DNA of 26,748 bases, from assembly GCA_002308435.1 (NCBI GenBank), contig DBUY01000003.1:3802-30549 (forward strand), given 5' to 3'. Below are positions 7,410 through 15,887 of this stretch, piece after piece. The stretch is from Proteobacteria bacterium UBA1278 (GTDB lineage: Bacteria; Pseudomonadota; Gammaproteobacteria; Comchoanobacterales; Comchoanobacteraceae). How positions within the stretch are numbered: position 1 is the first letter of the stretch; every line of letters starts with the position of its first letter. The notes below the pieces were generated by a model, which saw only the letters and a program-made list of their open reading frames with translations, was not told where the DNA came from and searched no databases. The translations under genes were made by a program, and so were the position numbers.

Positions 7410-8936
7410 ATGAACGATAATCAGTACAATACAGACTCTAATCCGATTATTGTAAGAGCAGTGAAAAACATTAATAGCGACGACGTTAAAGGGCAGCTTG
7501 AGGACATCAAGGATGTGATCCGTGATGATATGAATTATGCAGCTGATTATATAGCCGATCATGGTGAACATTCCAGAGATCAGCTGGGATATGATTTATC
7601 AGATCTTCGGGCTATCATCAAGACACAGGAGCGAGAGAAAGCACTAGAGACGCACCGATCAATACAAGAGAAAATGTATTTACTTGACGAGTTACAAAAC
7701 CGTGCAGTTGATCAGGGTAAAGTCAGTAAACGACATCAAGACCGAGGAACACACGGCGCCTATACCGCCGCGAAATATCTTGCAGAAATCGAAAGAACGA
7801 GTAAAGAAATTGCGCAGATGGCCGCACTCCGAACCAATAATCCAGGGTATGAAGAACAGATACAGCTTGAGATTGAAAATATCTATGTTGGGCTACTTTT
7901 CCCAGAATACAAACCAAAGATAAACAAGAACATCTCGGACGAAAGTGAAGAAGATGAGGAACATTTGAAAAAACTCATCCAACAAGAGATTAATCTACGC
8001 TGGATTAAAACTATTATGGACAATATGGACCTATTATTCGATCTAGATCCGAAAGACATAGAATCATTAAGCAATAGAATAGAGTCAATTAACAACGTAA
8101 TCAATAACCCTACTGACACCGTTGACAAAAAGAGCTCACCTCAAACAGAACAAGCAGTACATCAAATCAATCAAGTTCACCATGATTTTCACCGTGAAAA
8201 AGCTAAGTCACCAAGTGAGGCTCTAAAAAATCTCCAAAGGGAGTTAAACGCCCTACGACTCTTGACAAACAGCATAGCCACTGAATTCTCAAATGCTTTA
8301 AAAGAAAAATTTGGTGAAACAACAGAATATTTCGAAAAGAACCATTATGTACAAAACAAATTATTTGAGAATCTCAAAACATATGAGGTGCCGCGTAAGT
8401 GCACTAATGACCAAAAAGAGTTCATAGATGACTACAATGCAAGGAACGCGCTTTGCCGTTATACACTCGAAGAACTAAAGCCATCAAAAGACGACACGCT
8501 AGAATCATTAAAAGCGAAGAGCGATAAAAAAGAGATCATGCTAGAGCTGATCCAAAATAAGTCAGAAAAGCCGACAGCATGGCTTCGTCATCAAAGAAAA
8601 AACTCGCCAGACTGGGTATCTGATACTTTTAGTGACCTCTCTGATAACGTTGACCATATCATGAATGATTCTGAACAGAAAGCGGCTTATTTAGCACGCG
8701 GGGAGAAACGCTTAGAAATGTGCACGATCGCGCAACAGATCAATAATCCGGTAAAAGATGACCATTCAACAAACCAGAGAACGTTGAACAGCTTACAACA
8801 AAAGGTAGAGGAACATAGAGATAATATAAAGTATAAACAGGAAAACGAAATAAAATCAGCTAAGCACAGTGAGCTTACAAGTAATGATAGCCGAACACTG
8901 AAACCAGAGCCGCCACAGGACCATGGGAGTACCTAA
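7410..8936 (+). CDS. Unknown 508-residue coiled-coil-rich protein
   Basis: Not recognised. The protein is almost entirely helical and charged, with heptad-like stretches (for example around residues 60-95, 240-300 and 440-490), an acidic patch SDESEEDEEH near residue 175, and a polar C-terminal tail ending PEPPQDHGST. No signal peptide or transmembrane helix is visible. AGGA lies about 8 bases before the ATG. The sense strand is A-rich (many AAA, GAA and AAT codons) relative to the flanking housekeeping genes, which fits a recently acquired or fast-evolving gene. Its 3' end overlaps the 3' end of miaA by 4 bases in convergent orientation. A host-directed effector or a large structural coiled coil are the main possibilities. 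Confidence 0.72.
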   Translation: MNDNQYNTDSNPIIVRAVKNINSDDVKGQLEDIKDVIRDDMNYAADYIADHGEHSRDQLGYDLSDLRAIIKTQEREKALETHRSIQEKMYLLDELQNRAVDQGKVSKRHQDRGTHGAYTAAKYLAEIERTSKEIAQMAALRTNNPGYEEQIQLEIENIYVGLLFPEYKPKINKNISDESEEDEEHLKKLIQQEINLRWIKTIMDNMDLLFDLDPKDIESLSNRIESINNVINNPTDTVDKKSSPQTEQAVHQINQVHHDFHREKAKSPSEALKNLQRELNALRLLTNSIATEFSNALKEKFGETTEYFEKNHYVQNKLFENLKTYEVPRKCTNDQKEFIDDYNARNALCRYTLEELKPSKDDTLESLKAKSDKKEIMLELIQNKSEKPTAWLRHQRKNSPDWVSDTFSDLSDNVDHIMNDSEQKAAYLARGEKRLEMCTIAQQINNPVKDDHSTNQRTLNSLQQKVEEHRDNIKYKQENEIKSAKHSELTSNDSRTLKPEPPQDHGST

Positions 8937-9901
8937 ACACCTGACAACCATTCACGCCTCCACGCCTCTACACCATGATACTGATGCGTAATTCCACGCA
9001 TAGAACGTAACCAGGTTAACTGACGCTTCAAATAGCGATGTGTTGCAACCACAGCATCATGACGCATCGTATCATAATCACAGTGATTCGATAAATAAGC
9101 GTTGACTTGTCGATAACCTATCGCACGCATAGATGGCATTTGAGCGTTCAGAGTCGGGACCGAACTTCTTAGATGACGGACCTCGTCAATGAGTCCTTCA
9201 GTGAGCATGCAATTAAATCGATCAGACAGCCTCAGTTTCAGTTCATTCCGACAATTTGGCAAAATAACAGAGAAGAGTCCATTGAAAGCGTGACGCCGTT
9301 CTTTAGGCTGAGCACGCCAAAATGAGATCGGCTTTCCCGAGGAATAATAGATCAAGAGTGCGCGTTCCACTCGACAACGATCATTTTGATGAATATATTG
9401 AGCACTGATCGGATCAACATGCTCTAAAGTTTGATATGCCACAGCCATACCTGATGATAATATTTGCGTAACTTGCTGTTGAGCCAGAGCACTGACTTGC
9501 GGCATTGGTGACAACCCTTCCAAAAAAGCTTGTAAATAGAGAAACGTACCGCCTGACAACAATGCAATTCGTTTACGCTGGCGAATTGACGCTATGATAG
9601 CAATTGTGTCATGAACAAACTGAGCAGCAGTATAACGATCAGTCACATGACAGACATCAATCAAGTGATAAGGAATACGAGCACGCTCACCGTGGGTGGG
9701 TTTTGCACTGCCAATATCACAGCCCCGATAAATTTGGACTGCATCGACAGAAATCACCTCAAAGACATCTGGGTAAGCTTCAGTGAGCTCAATAACAGCA
9801 CGACTTTTACCCACACCAGTTGGACCCGTTAAAATCATATAGTCCAAGCACTGGCTTTGATGTTGAGAAAAATTCAGTCTTTCAAGTAATGACTTACACA
9901 T
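8933..9901 (-). CDS. miaA: MiaA, tRNA dimethylallyltransferase
   Basis: 322 residues. The P-loop GPTGVGKS is at 26-33, followed by SVDAVQIYRGCDIGSAKP, which matches the family's substrate-binding motif, then YHLIDV, GGTFLYLQAFLEGL, MRAIGYRQVNAYL and the C-terminal RYLKRQLTWLRSM. MiaA transfers an isopentenyl group to A37 of tRNAs reading UNN codons. The N-terminus is about 15 residues longer than usual before the P-loop. The ATG at 9901 has no clear ribosome binding site, and the predicted leader is very short. In many gammaproteobacteria miaA directly precedes hfq; here two opposite-strand genes lie between them. Confidence 0.95.
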   Translation of the reverse strand: MCKSLLERLNFSQHQSQCLDYMILTGPTGVGKSRAVIELTEAYPDVFEVISVDAVQIYRGCDIGSAKPTHGERARIPYHLIDVCHVTDRYTAAQFVHDTIAIIASIRQRKRIALLSGGTFLYLQAFLEGLSPMPQVSALAQQQVTQILSSGMAVAYQTLEHVDPISAQYIHQNDRCRVERALLIYYSSGKPISFWRAQPKERRHAFNGLFSVILPNCRNELKLRLSDRFNCMLTEGLIDEVRHLRSSVPTLNAQMPSMRAIGYRQVNAYLSNHCDYDTMRHDAVVATHRYLKRQLTWLRSMRGITHQYHGVEAWRREWLSGV

Positions 9902-9917
9902 AATCAGAGTTTTTTTG

Positions 9918-9936
9918 TAATTATATCATATAATTA
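9918..9936 (-). promoter_or_regulatory. miaA extended -10 within a perfect 19-base palindrome
   Basis: The arms TAATTATAT (9918-9926) and ATATAATTA (9928-9936) are perfect reverse complements around C9927. On the minus strand this contains TGATATAAT, an extended -10 with a consensus TATAAT, just upstream of miaA. No good -35 is present (TGTGCA at 17 bases). The symmetry could be an operator or merely an AT-rich coincidence. Confidence 0.45.
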
Positions 9937-9983
9937 GAAATCTGCACACGAAAATCATTTCGCAAGAAAAAGGTAGCTATACG

Positions 9984-10006
9984 AAAAAAGGGGCACAAGC
10001 CCCTTT
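9984..10006 (-). terminator. Intrinsic terminator of nrdAB
   Basis: On the minus strand, stem AAAGGGGC, loop TTGT, stem GCCCC, then a run of six T. It lies about 20 bases past the nrdB stop and matches a textbook rho-independent terminator. Confidence 0.88.
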
Positions 10007-10026
10007 CTCCAACTCAACGTGATTGT

Positions 10027-11154
10027 CTAATCATCATCCCAGTCCAATGCACCACCAGTTTGATATTCAGTGACACGTGTCTCAAAGAAGTTCTTTTCCT
10101 TTTTGAGATCAATCATTTCACTCATCCATGGGAACGGTGTAGTTGCACCTGGATAAGCTTCATCCATACCGATCTGACGGAAACGACGGTTAGCAATATA
10201 CTCAAGATACTCACGGAACATGTCGGAGTTGAGGCCAAGAACCCCATCTTTCATCGTGTCAACAGCATATGCATGTTCCATTTCGACACCCTGTGTAATG
10301 ATATATTTGATCTCTTTTTCAAACTCTTTCGTCCACAAGTGTGGATTCTCTTGTTTGATCTGGTTGATCATATCAATACCAAAGTTACAGTGCATAGATT
10401 CATCCCTCAGTATGTACTGAAATTGCTCAGCAGTACCCACCATCATATTACGGCGCCCCATTGACAATACTTGAACAAAACCAACATAGAAGAAGATACC
10501 CTCAAAGACAACATAATAAGCGATGAGGTCCCTAAGTAGACGTTGATCGTTTTCTACCGTGCCTGTCTTGAAATAAGGGTCAGCTAGACTTTGTGTGAAT
10601 GGAAGCGCATAATTCGCTTTTTTCGCGACTGCAGGCACTTCACGGTACATGTTGAATATTTTTGCTTGGTCAAGTGCAAGACTTTCCACGACGTGCTGAT
10701 ATGCATGCGTGTGAACTGCCTCTTCAAATGCTTGGCGCAACAGATACTGTCGACATTCTGGATTCGTAATATGTCGGTAGACACCCAGCACAATATTGTT
10801 GGCAACCAATGAATCAGCAGTAGAGAAAAAACCAAGGTTACGCTCGATAATGATACGCTCCTGTTCACTTAGACCATTTGGGTCACGCCACAAATTGATA
10901 TCAGCTGCCATGTTAATCTCATTAGGCATCCAATGGTTAGCACAACCAGCTTGGTATTTGTCCCATGCCCACATGTACTTGATCGGATGTAGCTGATTAC
11001 AATCTGCACGCGCGTTGATCATTTGCTTTTGGCCAACAGTTACGCGTTCCTCACCAAGTTTTACATTCTTGAGTTCATCGGGTATGAAATTCTGTCCAGC
11101 TTGGCTGACAGCGCTCTGATTTTTTGGGTTTTCCATTTGAATTGCTTTACTCAT
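10027..11154 (-). CDS. nrdB: NrdB, class I ribonucleotide reductase small (R2) subunit
   Basis: 375 residues. Metal ligands by family pattern are Asp114 (STADS), Glu145 and His148 (EEAVHTHAY), Glu218 (FEGIFF), Glu252 and His255 (RDESMH). Tyr152 occupies the radical-tyrosine position. The sequence around these sites closely resembles the Chlamydia R2, but Chlamydia has Glu and Phe where this protein has Asp and Tyr, so a conventional diiron-tyrosyl cofactor is expected. The C-terminus, EYQTGGALDWDDD, is the tail that docks on R1 and includes the conserved electron-transfer Tyr. GGAG precedes the ATG by 6 bases. It is 18 bases downstream of nrdA, in one operon that ends in a strong terminator. 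Confidence 0.95.
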   Translation of the reverse strand: MSKAIQMENPKNQSAVSQAGQNFIPDELKNVKLGEERVTVGQKQMINARADCNQLHPIKYMWAWDKYQAGCANHWMPNEINMAADINLWRDPNGLSEQERIIIERNLGFFSTADSLVANNIVLGVYRHITNPECRQYLLRQAFEEAVHTHAYQHVVESLALDQAKIFNMYREVPAVAKKANYALPFTQSLADPYFKTGTVENDQRLLRDLIAYYVVFEGIFFYVGFVQVLSMGRRNMMVGTAEQFQYILRDESMHCNFGIDMINQIKQENPHLWTKEFEKEIKYIITQGVEMEHAYAVDTMKDGVLGLNSDMFREYLEYIANRRFRQIGMDEAYPGATTPFPWMSEMIDLKKEKNFFETRVTEYQTGGALDWDDD

Positions 11155-11172
11155 AGTGTTCTCCGTTTGAGG

Positions 11173-14100
11173 TTATTGACAAGCTTCGCAATCGGGATCA
11201 TCGATTGCACATGATTGGGGTTTTGATCCGACGTTTACAGCATTAAGTGCTGATTCGTTGACTGATGATTTTTCAGAATCAGTCGCACCGAGTGAACGCA
11301 GATAGTAGGTAGTCTTGAGTCCTTTATGCCAAGCATACCGGTATAATTTATCAAGCTTCTTCCCTGATGCTTGTGCCATGTATAGGTTCAAGGACTGACT
11401 CTGATCGATCCATTTCGCACGACGTGACGCGGCGTCGACTAAAAACGCAGGATCTATCTCGAATGATGTCTTGAACATATCTTTAATTTTCTGTGGAATT
11501 CGGTCGATGTTCTGTACGCTACCGTTACTGATCTTCAGCGCCTGAACCATCGGTTCATCCCATAAATTCTGTGCAGCAAGCCGTTTTACAAGGTCAGGAT
11601 TGACTAGCGTAAACTCACCAGACAAGTTGGATTTGACATATAAGTTCTTATATGTCGGCTCAATTGATTGCGTGACACCAACAATATTAGCTATTGTTGC
11701 CGTTGGTGCAATGGCAAGCACGTTGGAGTTTCGCATACCGTATTTAGCGACCTGTGTTTTGAGCTTCTGCCAGTCCATTGATGAAGACTCATCTTGATCA
11801 ATAAATGACGCACCACGTTGCTTCTTTAGCTCTGCAATTGAATCCAGTGGGAAAATCTGCTGATCCCAAAGAGAGCCCGAATACGTCTCGTAAGCACCGC
11901 GCTCCTTTGCCAGCTCTGAAGATGCTGAGATTGCATAATAACTGATCGCTTCCATTGAGTAATCAGCAAAATCAACAGCAGCCTGACTCTCGTAAGAAAT
12001 ATCTTGTGCAACCAGCGCATCCTGAAATCCCATCAGTCCAAGTCCAACCGGGCGATGTCGCATGTTGGAACGACGCGCTTGTTCAACTGGGTAGAAATTG
12101 AGGTCAATCACGTTATCAAGCATACGCATGACCGTTTTTGTCGTCTTTTGTAGTTTATCAAGGTCAAGCTTTCCTGACTTCATGTGCCTTGGAAGATTGA
12201 TACTTGCCAAATTACAAACGGCGATTTCGTCACGGTTAGTGGCTAACGTTATCTCCGTACACAGGTTTGAGCTCTTGATTGTCAACTTGCCGGCAGGATT
12301 GTCTTGAGTTGCAAGATGGCTTTGCGGTGAGCGGATGTTGCATGGATCTTTAAAAGTTATCCAAGGGTGACCTGTTTCAAACAACATTGAGAGCATTTTA
12401 CGCCACAGCACGATTGCATCGATTTGCTTTGATATAATTTTACCGTCTGCTGCAAGTTTTTCGTACATTATGTATTTTTCACGGAACGCCTGGCCAAAGG
12501 TATCATGTAAATCAGGGACTTGATCTGGAGAAAACAGGGTCCATGACTCCTTATTCATAACACGCTCCATGAATAAATCGGGAACCCAGTTTGCAGTATT
12601 CATATCGTGGGTACGGCGTCTGTCATCCCCCGTGTTTTTTCTAAGCTCAAGAAAATCCATAATATCTAAATGCCATGACTCCAGGTAAGCACACACAGCA
12701 CCTTTACGCTTGCCGCCCTGATTGACGGCAATGGCTGTTGCATCAGCAACATTGAGAAATGGGATAACGCCAGATGATAGTCCATTAGTCCCTTTGATCT
12801 GCGCCCCCATTGCACGAACGGGTGTCCAATCGTTCCCTAGCCCACCAGCAAATTTTGATAGCAAGGCGTTGTCTCGTATCCCCGAGTAAATGCCATCTAG
12901 CTCATCAGGTATGGTTGACAAGTAACAACTTGATAGTTGTGAATGAATTGTACCAGCGTTGAACAAGGTTGGCGTCGATGACATCGCATCAAATGTTGAC
13001 AATACATGATAATAACTGATTGCTGCGTCATCACGGTTTTTATCATTAAGGGCAAGACCCATTGAAACACGCATGAAAAAATGTTGAGGAAGCTCGTAAC
13101 GGGTCTGGTTGTGATGAATGAAATAACGATCGTACAGGGTTTGCAAACCCAGGTAAGTAAACTGATGGTCACGCTCGCACTCAATTGCTTGTGTTAATTT
13201 TGTGAAGTTAAAATTAGCAAGATCTGGGTTTAGGATACCATTCTCTACACCTGCATCAATGTAAGTCTTCAGTGAATCACTGTAATCAGCAACGACGTTG
13301 TGTAATTTACGATCTTGATTTTGCAGATACCCCAGTGCTTCATCGAGGAGTTTTTTTCTGAGCACTCGAGCAGCGACAAAACTATAATCTGGATGACTCT
13401 CAATTAAACAACGACAACTCATAGTCAGTGCATCCATTAATGCAGTGTAGTCAATGCCATTAAAGATTGTTCTGTATGCTTCATCCAATACACGCTGTTG
13501 ATTAAGATGCGGATACCCTTCAAATACAGTTGTCAGAAATGAGGCTAAGTCAGATTTGAAAAGATTGAATGTCGTGCCGTTGTCAAGTTTTACTTGTATG
13601 GCCGGCTCAGAAGGTTTTGGAGCAGATTGGAGTTGCTGATGAACTTGTTTTAAACGATTACGACGGACCCGGGCCTTCTCGTCACGATAAAGTACATATG
13701 CACGTGCAACGTCATGAAAACTGAGCTCCATGAGAGAATACTCAATTTGACCTTGAATCACTTCAAGCTCCATTTTATCAACCGGTGACGCTTGTCGCAG
13801 TTTCTGCACCACTTCCACAGTAGTTGTCTCTGCATTACGAATACACGCCTGCTTGTCATCAGCCGCCTTGTATACATCAAGGAAAGCACGTAAAACTGCA
13901 TCATAGATACGACTAGCATCAAATTCACGCATCTGCTCGCTGTGCGCACGTGGCACAATTTTAGTTGGGAACTGCTCTATTCCCAACGATTGCATGTGTG
14001 CCTGTGCGCGCTCACTTGTTGGCTTGCTGACAACGGCAAGTTTCAATTCATCAGCAGCTAATTTGATCAGCTGACAATCGCGCTTACTGAATGGCGCTTT

Positions 14101-14592
14101 GAGTATTGGGTTATCAAAAACACCATCATTTGAGTTAATCGTTTCGATGAGCGGTGCTAAATCAAACTGGTACTGACTCGCTGTGTACAGCACGACCGAT
14201 GTCGGTTGTTTGATTTGGTTCTTAGGTTGTCGTCGGCACAACAGCAATGAGAGATCATAGAAAAGCTCTGAAAGCTGCTGCTGTGTTCGGTATGATGTTG
14301 CAAACTGCTGAACAAAACTCTGACTTTCATCAAGCAATGTGACCAACACATCATGTTGTTGATTATCACTCTTCTGAAAGACATCAGCAACAAGTTGGCT
14401 GACCTGATTGAGGTAGTCATTTGACTCTGTCTCGTTACTGAGCTCATCGGATTCAAGACGCAAACTCTCGATTTGAAATCGTATGTGCTCTGCGTGCGAT
14501 AAAAGGGTTTTAGACGCAGTGCCAGTAGTGACCAGCTCGATTGGGGATTCAGCATCAAGTTTCTTGGGTTTTTTCTGAGTATTAACAGACAT
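11173..14592 (-). CDS. nrdA: NrdA, class I ribonucleotide reductase large (R1) subunit, extended form
   Basis: 1139 residues, against 761 in E. coli. Residues 1-200 match nothing I recognise and may be a degenerate ATP-cone. About 208-315 is an ATP-cone (allosteric activity site; motif FDASRIYDAVLRAF). The R1 core follows from about 330. Catalytic residues are present: Cys in LSSCYL, the SSNLCTEITL motif (Asn, Cys, Glu of the active site), Cys in AVCNLASINL, the Tyr-Tyr pair in KTTYYLRSLG, and the C-terminal redox pair in DCEACQ. The enzyme reduces ribonucleoside diphosphates together with NrdB. The architecture is closer to the long Chlamydia enzyme than to enterobacterial NrdA. GGAG lies about 10 bases before the ATG. 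Confidence 0.95.
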   Translation of the reverse strand: MSVNTQKKPKKLDAESPIELVTTGTASKTLLSHAEHIRFQIESLRLESDELSNETESNDYLNQVSQLVADVFQKSDNQQHDVLVTLLDESQSFVQQFATSYRTQQQLSELFYDLSLLLCRRQPKNQIKQPTSVVLYTASQYQFDLAPLIETINSNDGVFDNPILKAPFSKRDCQLIKLAADELKLAVVSKPTSERAQAHMQSLGIEQFPTKIVPRAHSEQMREFDASRIYDAVLRAFLDVYKAADDKQACIRNAETTTVEVVQKLRQASPVDKMELEVIQGQIEYSLMELSFHDVARAYVLYRDEKARVRRNRLKQVHQQLQSAPKPSEPAIQVKLDNGTTFNLFKSDLASFLTTVFEGYPHLNQQRVLDEAYRTIFNGIDYTALMDALTMSCRCLIESHPDYSFVAARVLRKKLLDEALGYLQNQDRKLHNVVADYSDSLKTYIDAGVENGILNPDLANFNFTKLTQAIECERDHQFTYLGLQTLYDRYFIHHNQTRYELPQHFFMRVSMGLALNDKNRDDAAISYYHVLSTFDAMSSTPTLFNAGTIHSQLSSCYLSTIPDELDGIYSGIRDNALLSKFAGGLGNDWTPVRAMGAQIKGTNGLSSGVIPFLNVADATAIAVNQGGKRKGAVCAYLESWHLDIMDFLELRKNTGDDRRRTHDMNTANWVPDLFMERVMNKESWTLFSPDQVPDLHDTFGQAFREKYIMYEKLAADGKIISKQIDAIVLWRKMLSMLFETGHPWITFKDPCNIRSPQSHLATQDNPAGKLTIKSSNLCTEITLATNRDEIAVCNLASINLPRHMKSGKLDLDKLQKTTKTVMRMLDNVIDLNFYPVEQARRSNMRHRPVGLGLMGFQDALVAQDISYESQAAVDFADYSMEAISYYAISASSELAKERGAYETYSGSLWDQQIFPLDSIAELKKQRGASFIDQDESSSMDWQKLKTQVAKYGMRNSNVLAIAPTATIANIVGVTQSIEPTYKNLYVKSNLSGEFTLVNPDLVKRLAAQNLWDEPMVQALKISNGSVQNIDRIPQKIKDMFKTSFEIDPAFLVDAASRRAKWIDQSQSLNLYMAQASGKKLDKLYRYAWHKGLKTTYYLRSLGATDSEKSSVNESALNAVNVGSKPQSCAIDDPDCEACQ

Positions 14593-14607
14593 TGGTGATA
14601 GGCTCCA

Positions 14608-14623
14608 TAACTATATGTAGTAT
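14608..14623 (-). promoter_or_regulatory. Candidate NrdR box in the nrdA leader
   Basis: The 16-base site with core CTATATGTAG fits the published NrdR box (acaCwAtATaTwGtgt) at nearly all conserved positions and is near-palindromic. It lies between the predicted nrdA promoter and the start codon. NrdR boxes usually come in pairs; no convincing second copy was found one to three helical turns away. Confidence 0.35.
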
Positions 14624-14643
14624 TTGATTAGCATTACAAATAC

Positions 14644-14672
14644 AAGATAATCCATTTTTAACAAATTGGCAA
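14644..14672 (-). promoter_or_regulatory. Candidate promoter of nrdAB
   Basis: On the minus strand TTGCCA (14672-14667) and TATCTT (14649-14644) have a 17-base spacer, with five and four of six consensus bases respectively. The predicted start near 14637 places the NrdR-like site just downstream. Confidence 0.4.
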
Positions 14673-14778
14673 TAGCGATTTCACAGGCTTTTTGAAAAAC
14701 TTAAATCGTTCATAAAAGCCTTCGTGATTACAGTAACTTATCGTACATTTGATTGGATTAAACCTTTCACAACCGTTA

Positions 14779-14807
14779 TTGAATAGATCAATATCAACCC
14801 GTATTAT
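14779..14807 (+). promoter_or_regulatory. Candidate promoter of the unknown helical gene at 14878
   Basis: TTGAAT (14779-14784) and TATTAT (14802-14807) have a 17-base spacer in a very AT-rich region. The leader to the ATG at 14878 would be about 60 bases. A perfect TATAAT near 14861 was set aside because it lies too close to the start. Confidence 0.3.
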
Positions 14808-14877
14808 TTTTAATTAAATTACTGATAATTAATAATTTATGGACTATATATTGGGGAACTATAATAAGGAAAATAAA

Positions 14878-15729
14878 ATGGCTAATTCCATATCTCAGGA
14901 ACAAAAAACATATCATCAGCTTGTACAAGAGCTAGTCGATTTTGTGAATGGCAAAAAGTTCAAAACTTTTGCCGGAAAAGTACACCGCACTGTCAATTGG
15001 ACGAGTATCGCCGACCGCATAAAGCATGCCAATGACAAACTATTAGGACATCAAGAAAATATCATTGAGTGGTATCTAGAATGCAACCAAATCAACAGCG
15101 AAATACTATGCAATCTTGCAACATCAATCGGCGCCAATGTCGTTGAGCTAGCAACCCATGTACCTGTCATTAAGGAGGTATCTATGATCATCGATCAAAT
15201 TATTCGTTGCACATTACATATTGGTGATCAGATAATCAGCTTATTTAAACACGAGAATGGAGACAAAGCAGAAAATCTACCTGACCAGGTTGACCTTGAT
15301 TCACCCTACGGATTACGTACATGGTATCATGACCACCTCAAAACAAGTGTTGATGAAATAAAGCACACCTATCATCAGTTCAAAGCCAAGGTAGATCAAT
15401 CAGACGATGGCTACGACCAGTTATCCGCGTTAGCCGCCTCCATTCAGATTGCGGGTATCATGATCAAAATGCAAGCCCGCATTGTGACAGGTCTACTCAC
15501 CATTCCAGCACGAAAAATTGGTGAACTCGGCAATCACGTCCTAGATAGAGTGGAAATTCTTGATATTTGGAAGACAGTTGCGAGCTATATTCGTAAGACC
15601 TTTGAGAAAACAGTGACATTTGCAACTGAGTCAGAGGCAGATCTGATCGATTTTCTCGACCGCTCGGTTGACTGCCTGACTCGGGTTGAATCGATTGATG
15701 ATGGGGATAAACATCAACATCGTCCTTAG
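14878..15729 (+). CDS. Unknown helical protein, effector-like
   Basis: 283 residues from the preferred ATG at 14878, which has AAGG 8 bases upstream; an in-frame ATG at 14839 lacks a ribosome binding site. Not recognised. The protein is predicted mostly alpha-helical with amphipathic stretches, the most hydrophobic being ALAASIQIAGIMIKMQARIV and the following LLTIPARKIGELG, which might associate with membranes. There is no signal peptide. The C-terminus is acidic and then His-rich (SIDDGDKHQHRP). It is a single-gene unit between nrdA (divergent) and icd (convergent), with its own terminator. Such isolated helical proteins are common among secreted effectors of intracellular gammaproteobacteria, but the function is not shown by the sequence. 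Confidence 0.72.
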   Translation: MANSISQEQKTYHQLVQELVDFVNGKKFKTFAGKVHRTVNWTSIADRIKHANDKLLGHQENIIEWYLECNQINSEILCNLATSIGANVVELATHVPVIKEVSMIIDQIIRCTLHIGDQIISLFKHENGDKAENLPDQVDLDSPYGLRTWYHDHLKTSVDEIKHTYHQFKAKVDQSDDGYDQLSALAASIQIAGIMIKMQARIVTGLLTIPARKIGELGNHVLDRVEILDIWKTVASYIRKTFEKTVTFATESEADLIDFLDRSVDCLTRVESIDDGDKHQHRP

Positions 15730-15740
15730 AATCACAAATT

Positions 15741-15773
15741 AGACGCTCTCAGTGATCTGTGAGTGTCTTTTTT
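15741..15773 (+). terminator. Intrinsic terminator of the unknown helical gene
   Basis: Stem AGACGCTCTCA (15741-15751) pairs with TGTGAGTGTCT (15758-15768) with one G-T pair and one mismatch, loop GTGATC, followed by a run of T up to 15773. It lies 12 bases past the stop codon. Confidence 0.85.
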
Positions 15774-15862
15774 GAGCGTGATACACCGGACATTTAATAA
15801 AAAGCCGTCAAGTTGAAGTAACAAACACCACACTACTGAAGAAGTTTGCTCGATGGTACACT

Positions 15863-15883
15863 AAAAAATGTCAGCTAGATGAC
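15863..15883 (-). terminator. Weak candidate terminator of icd
   Basis: On the minus strand a short stem GTCA/TGAC with a 6-base loop is followed by ATTTTTTAG just past the icd stop. The stem is only 4 bases, so this is tentative. Confidence 0.3.
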
Positions 15884-15887
15884 CCAA

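Noticed and set aside
10060..10464. 134-codon plus-strand frame inside nrdB
   Set aside because: It is the antisense shadow of a strongly conserved gene; its Cys/Phe/His-rich content has no domain signal.
14157..14558. 133-codon minus-strand frame in the N-terminal part of nrdA
   Set aside because: It is an alternative frame within nrdA. It has no ribosome binding site and the nrdA frame continues intact, so it is not evidence of a frameshift.
14839..14877. Upstream ATG for the unknown helical protein
   Set aside because: No ribosome binding site, whereas the ATG at 14878 has AAGG 8 bases upstream. It shares ATGGACTATA with the start at 22232, which was considered as a common signal but is probably coincidence.
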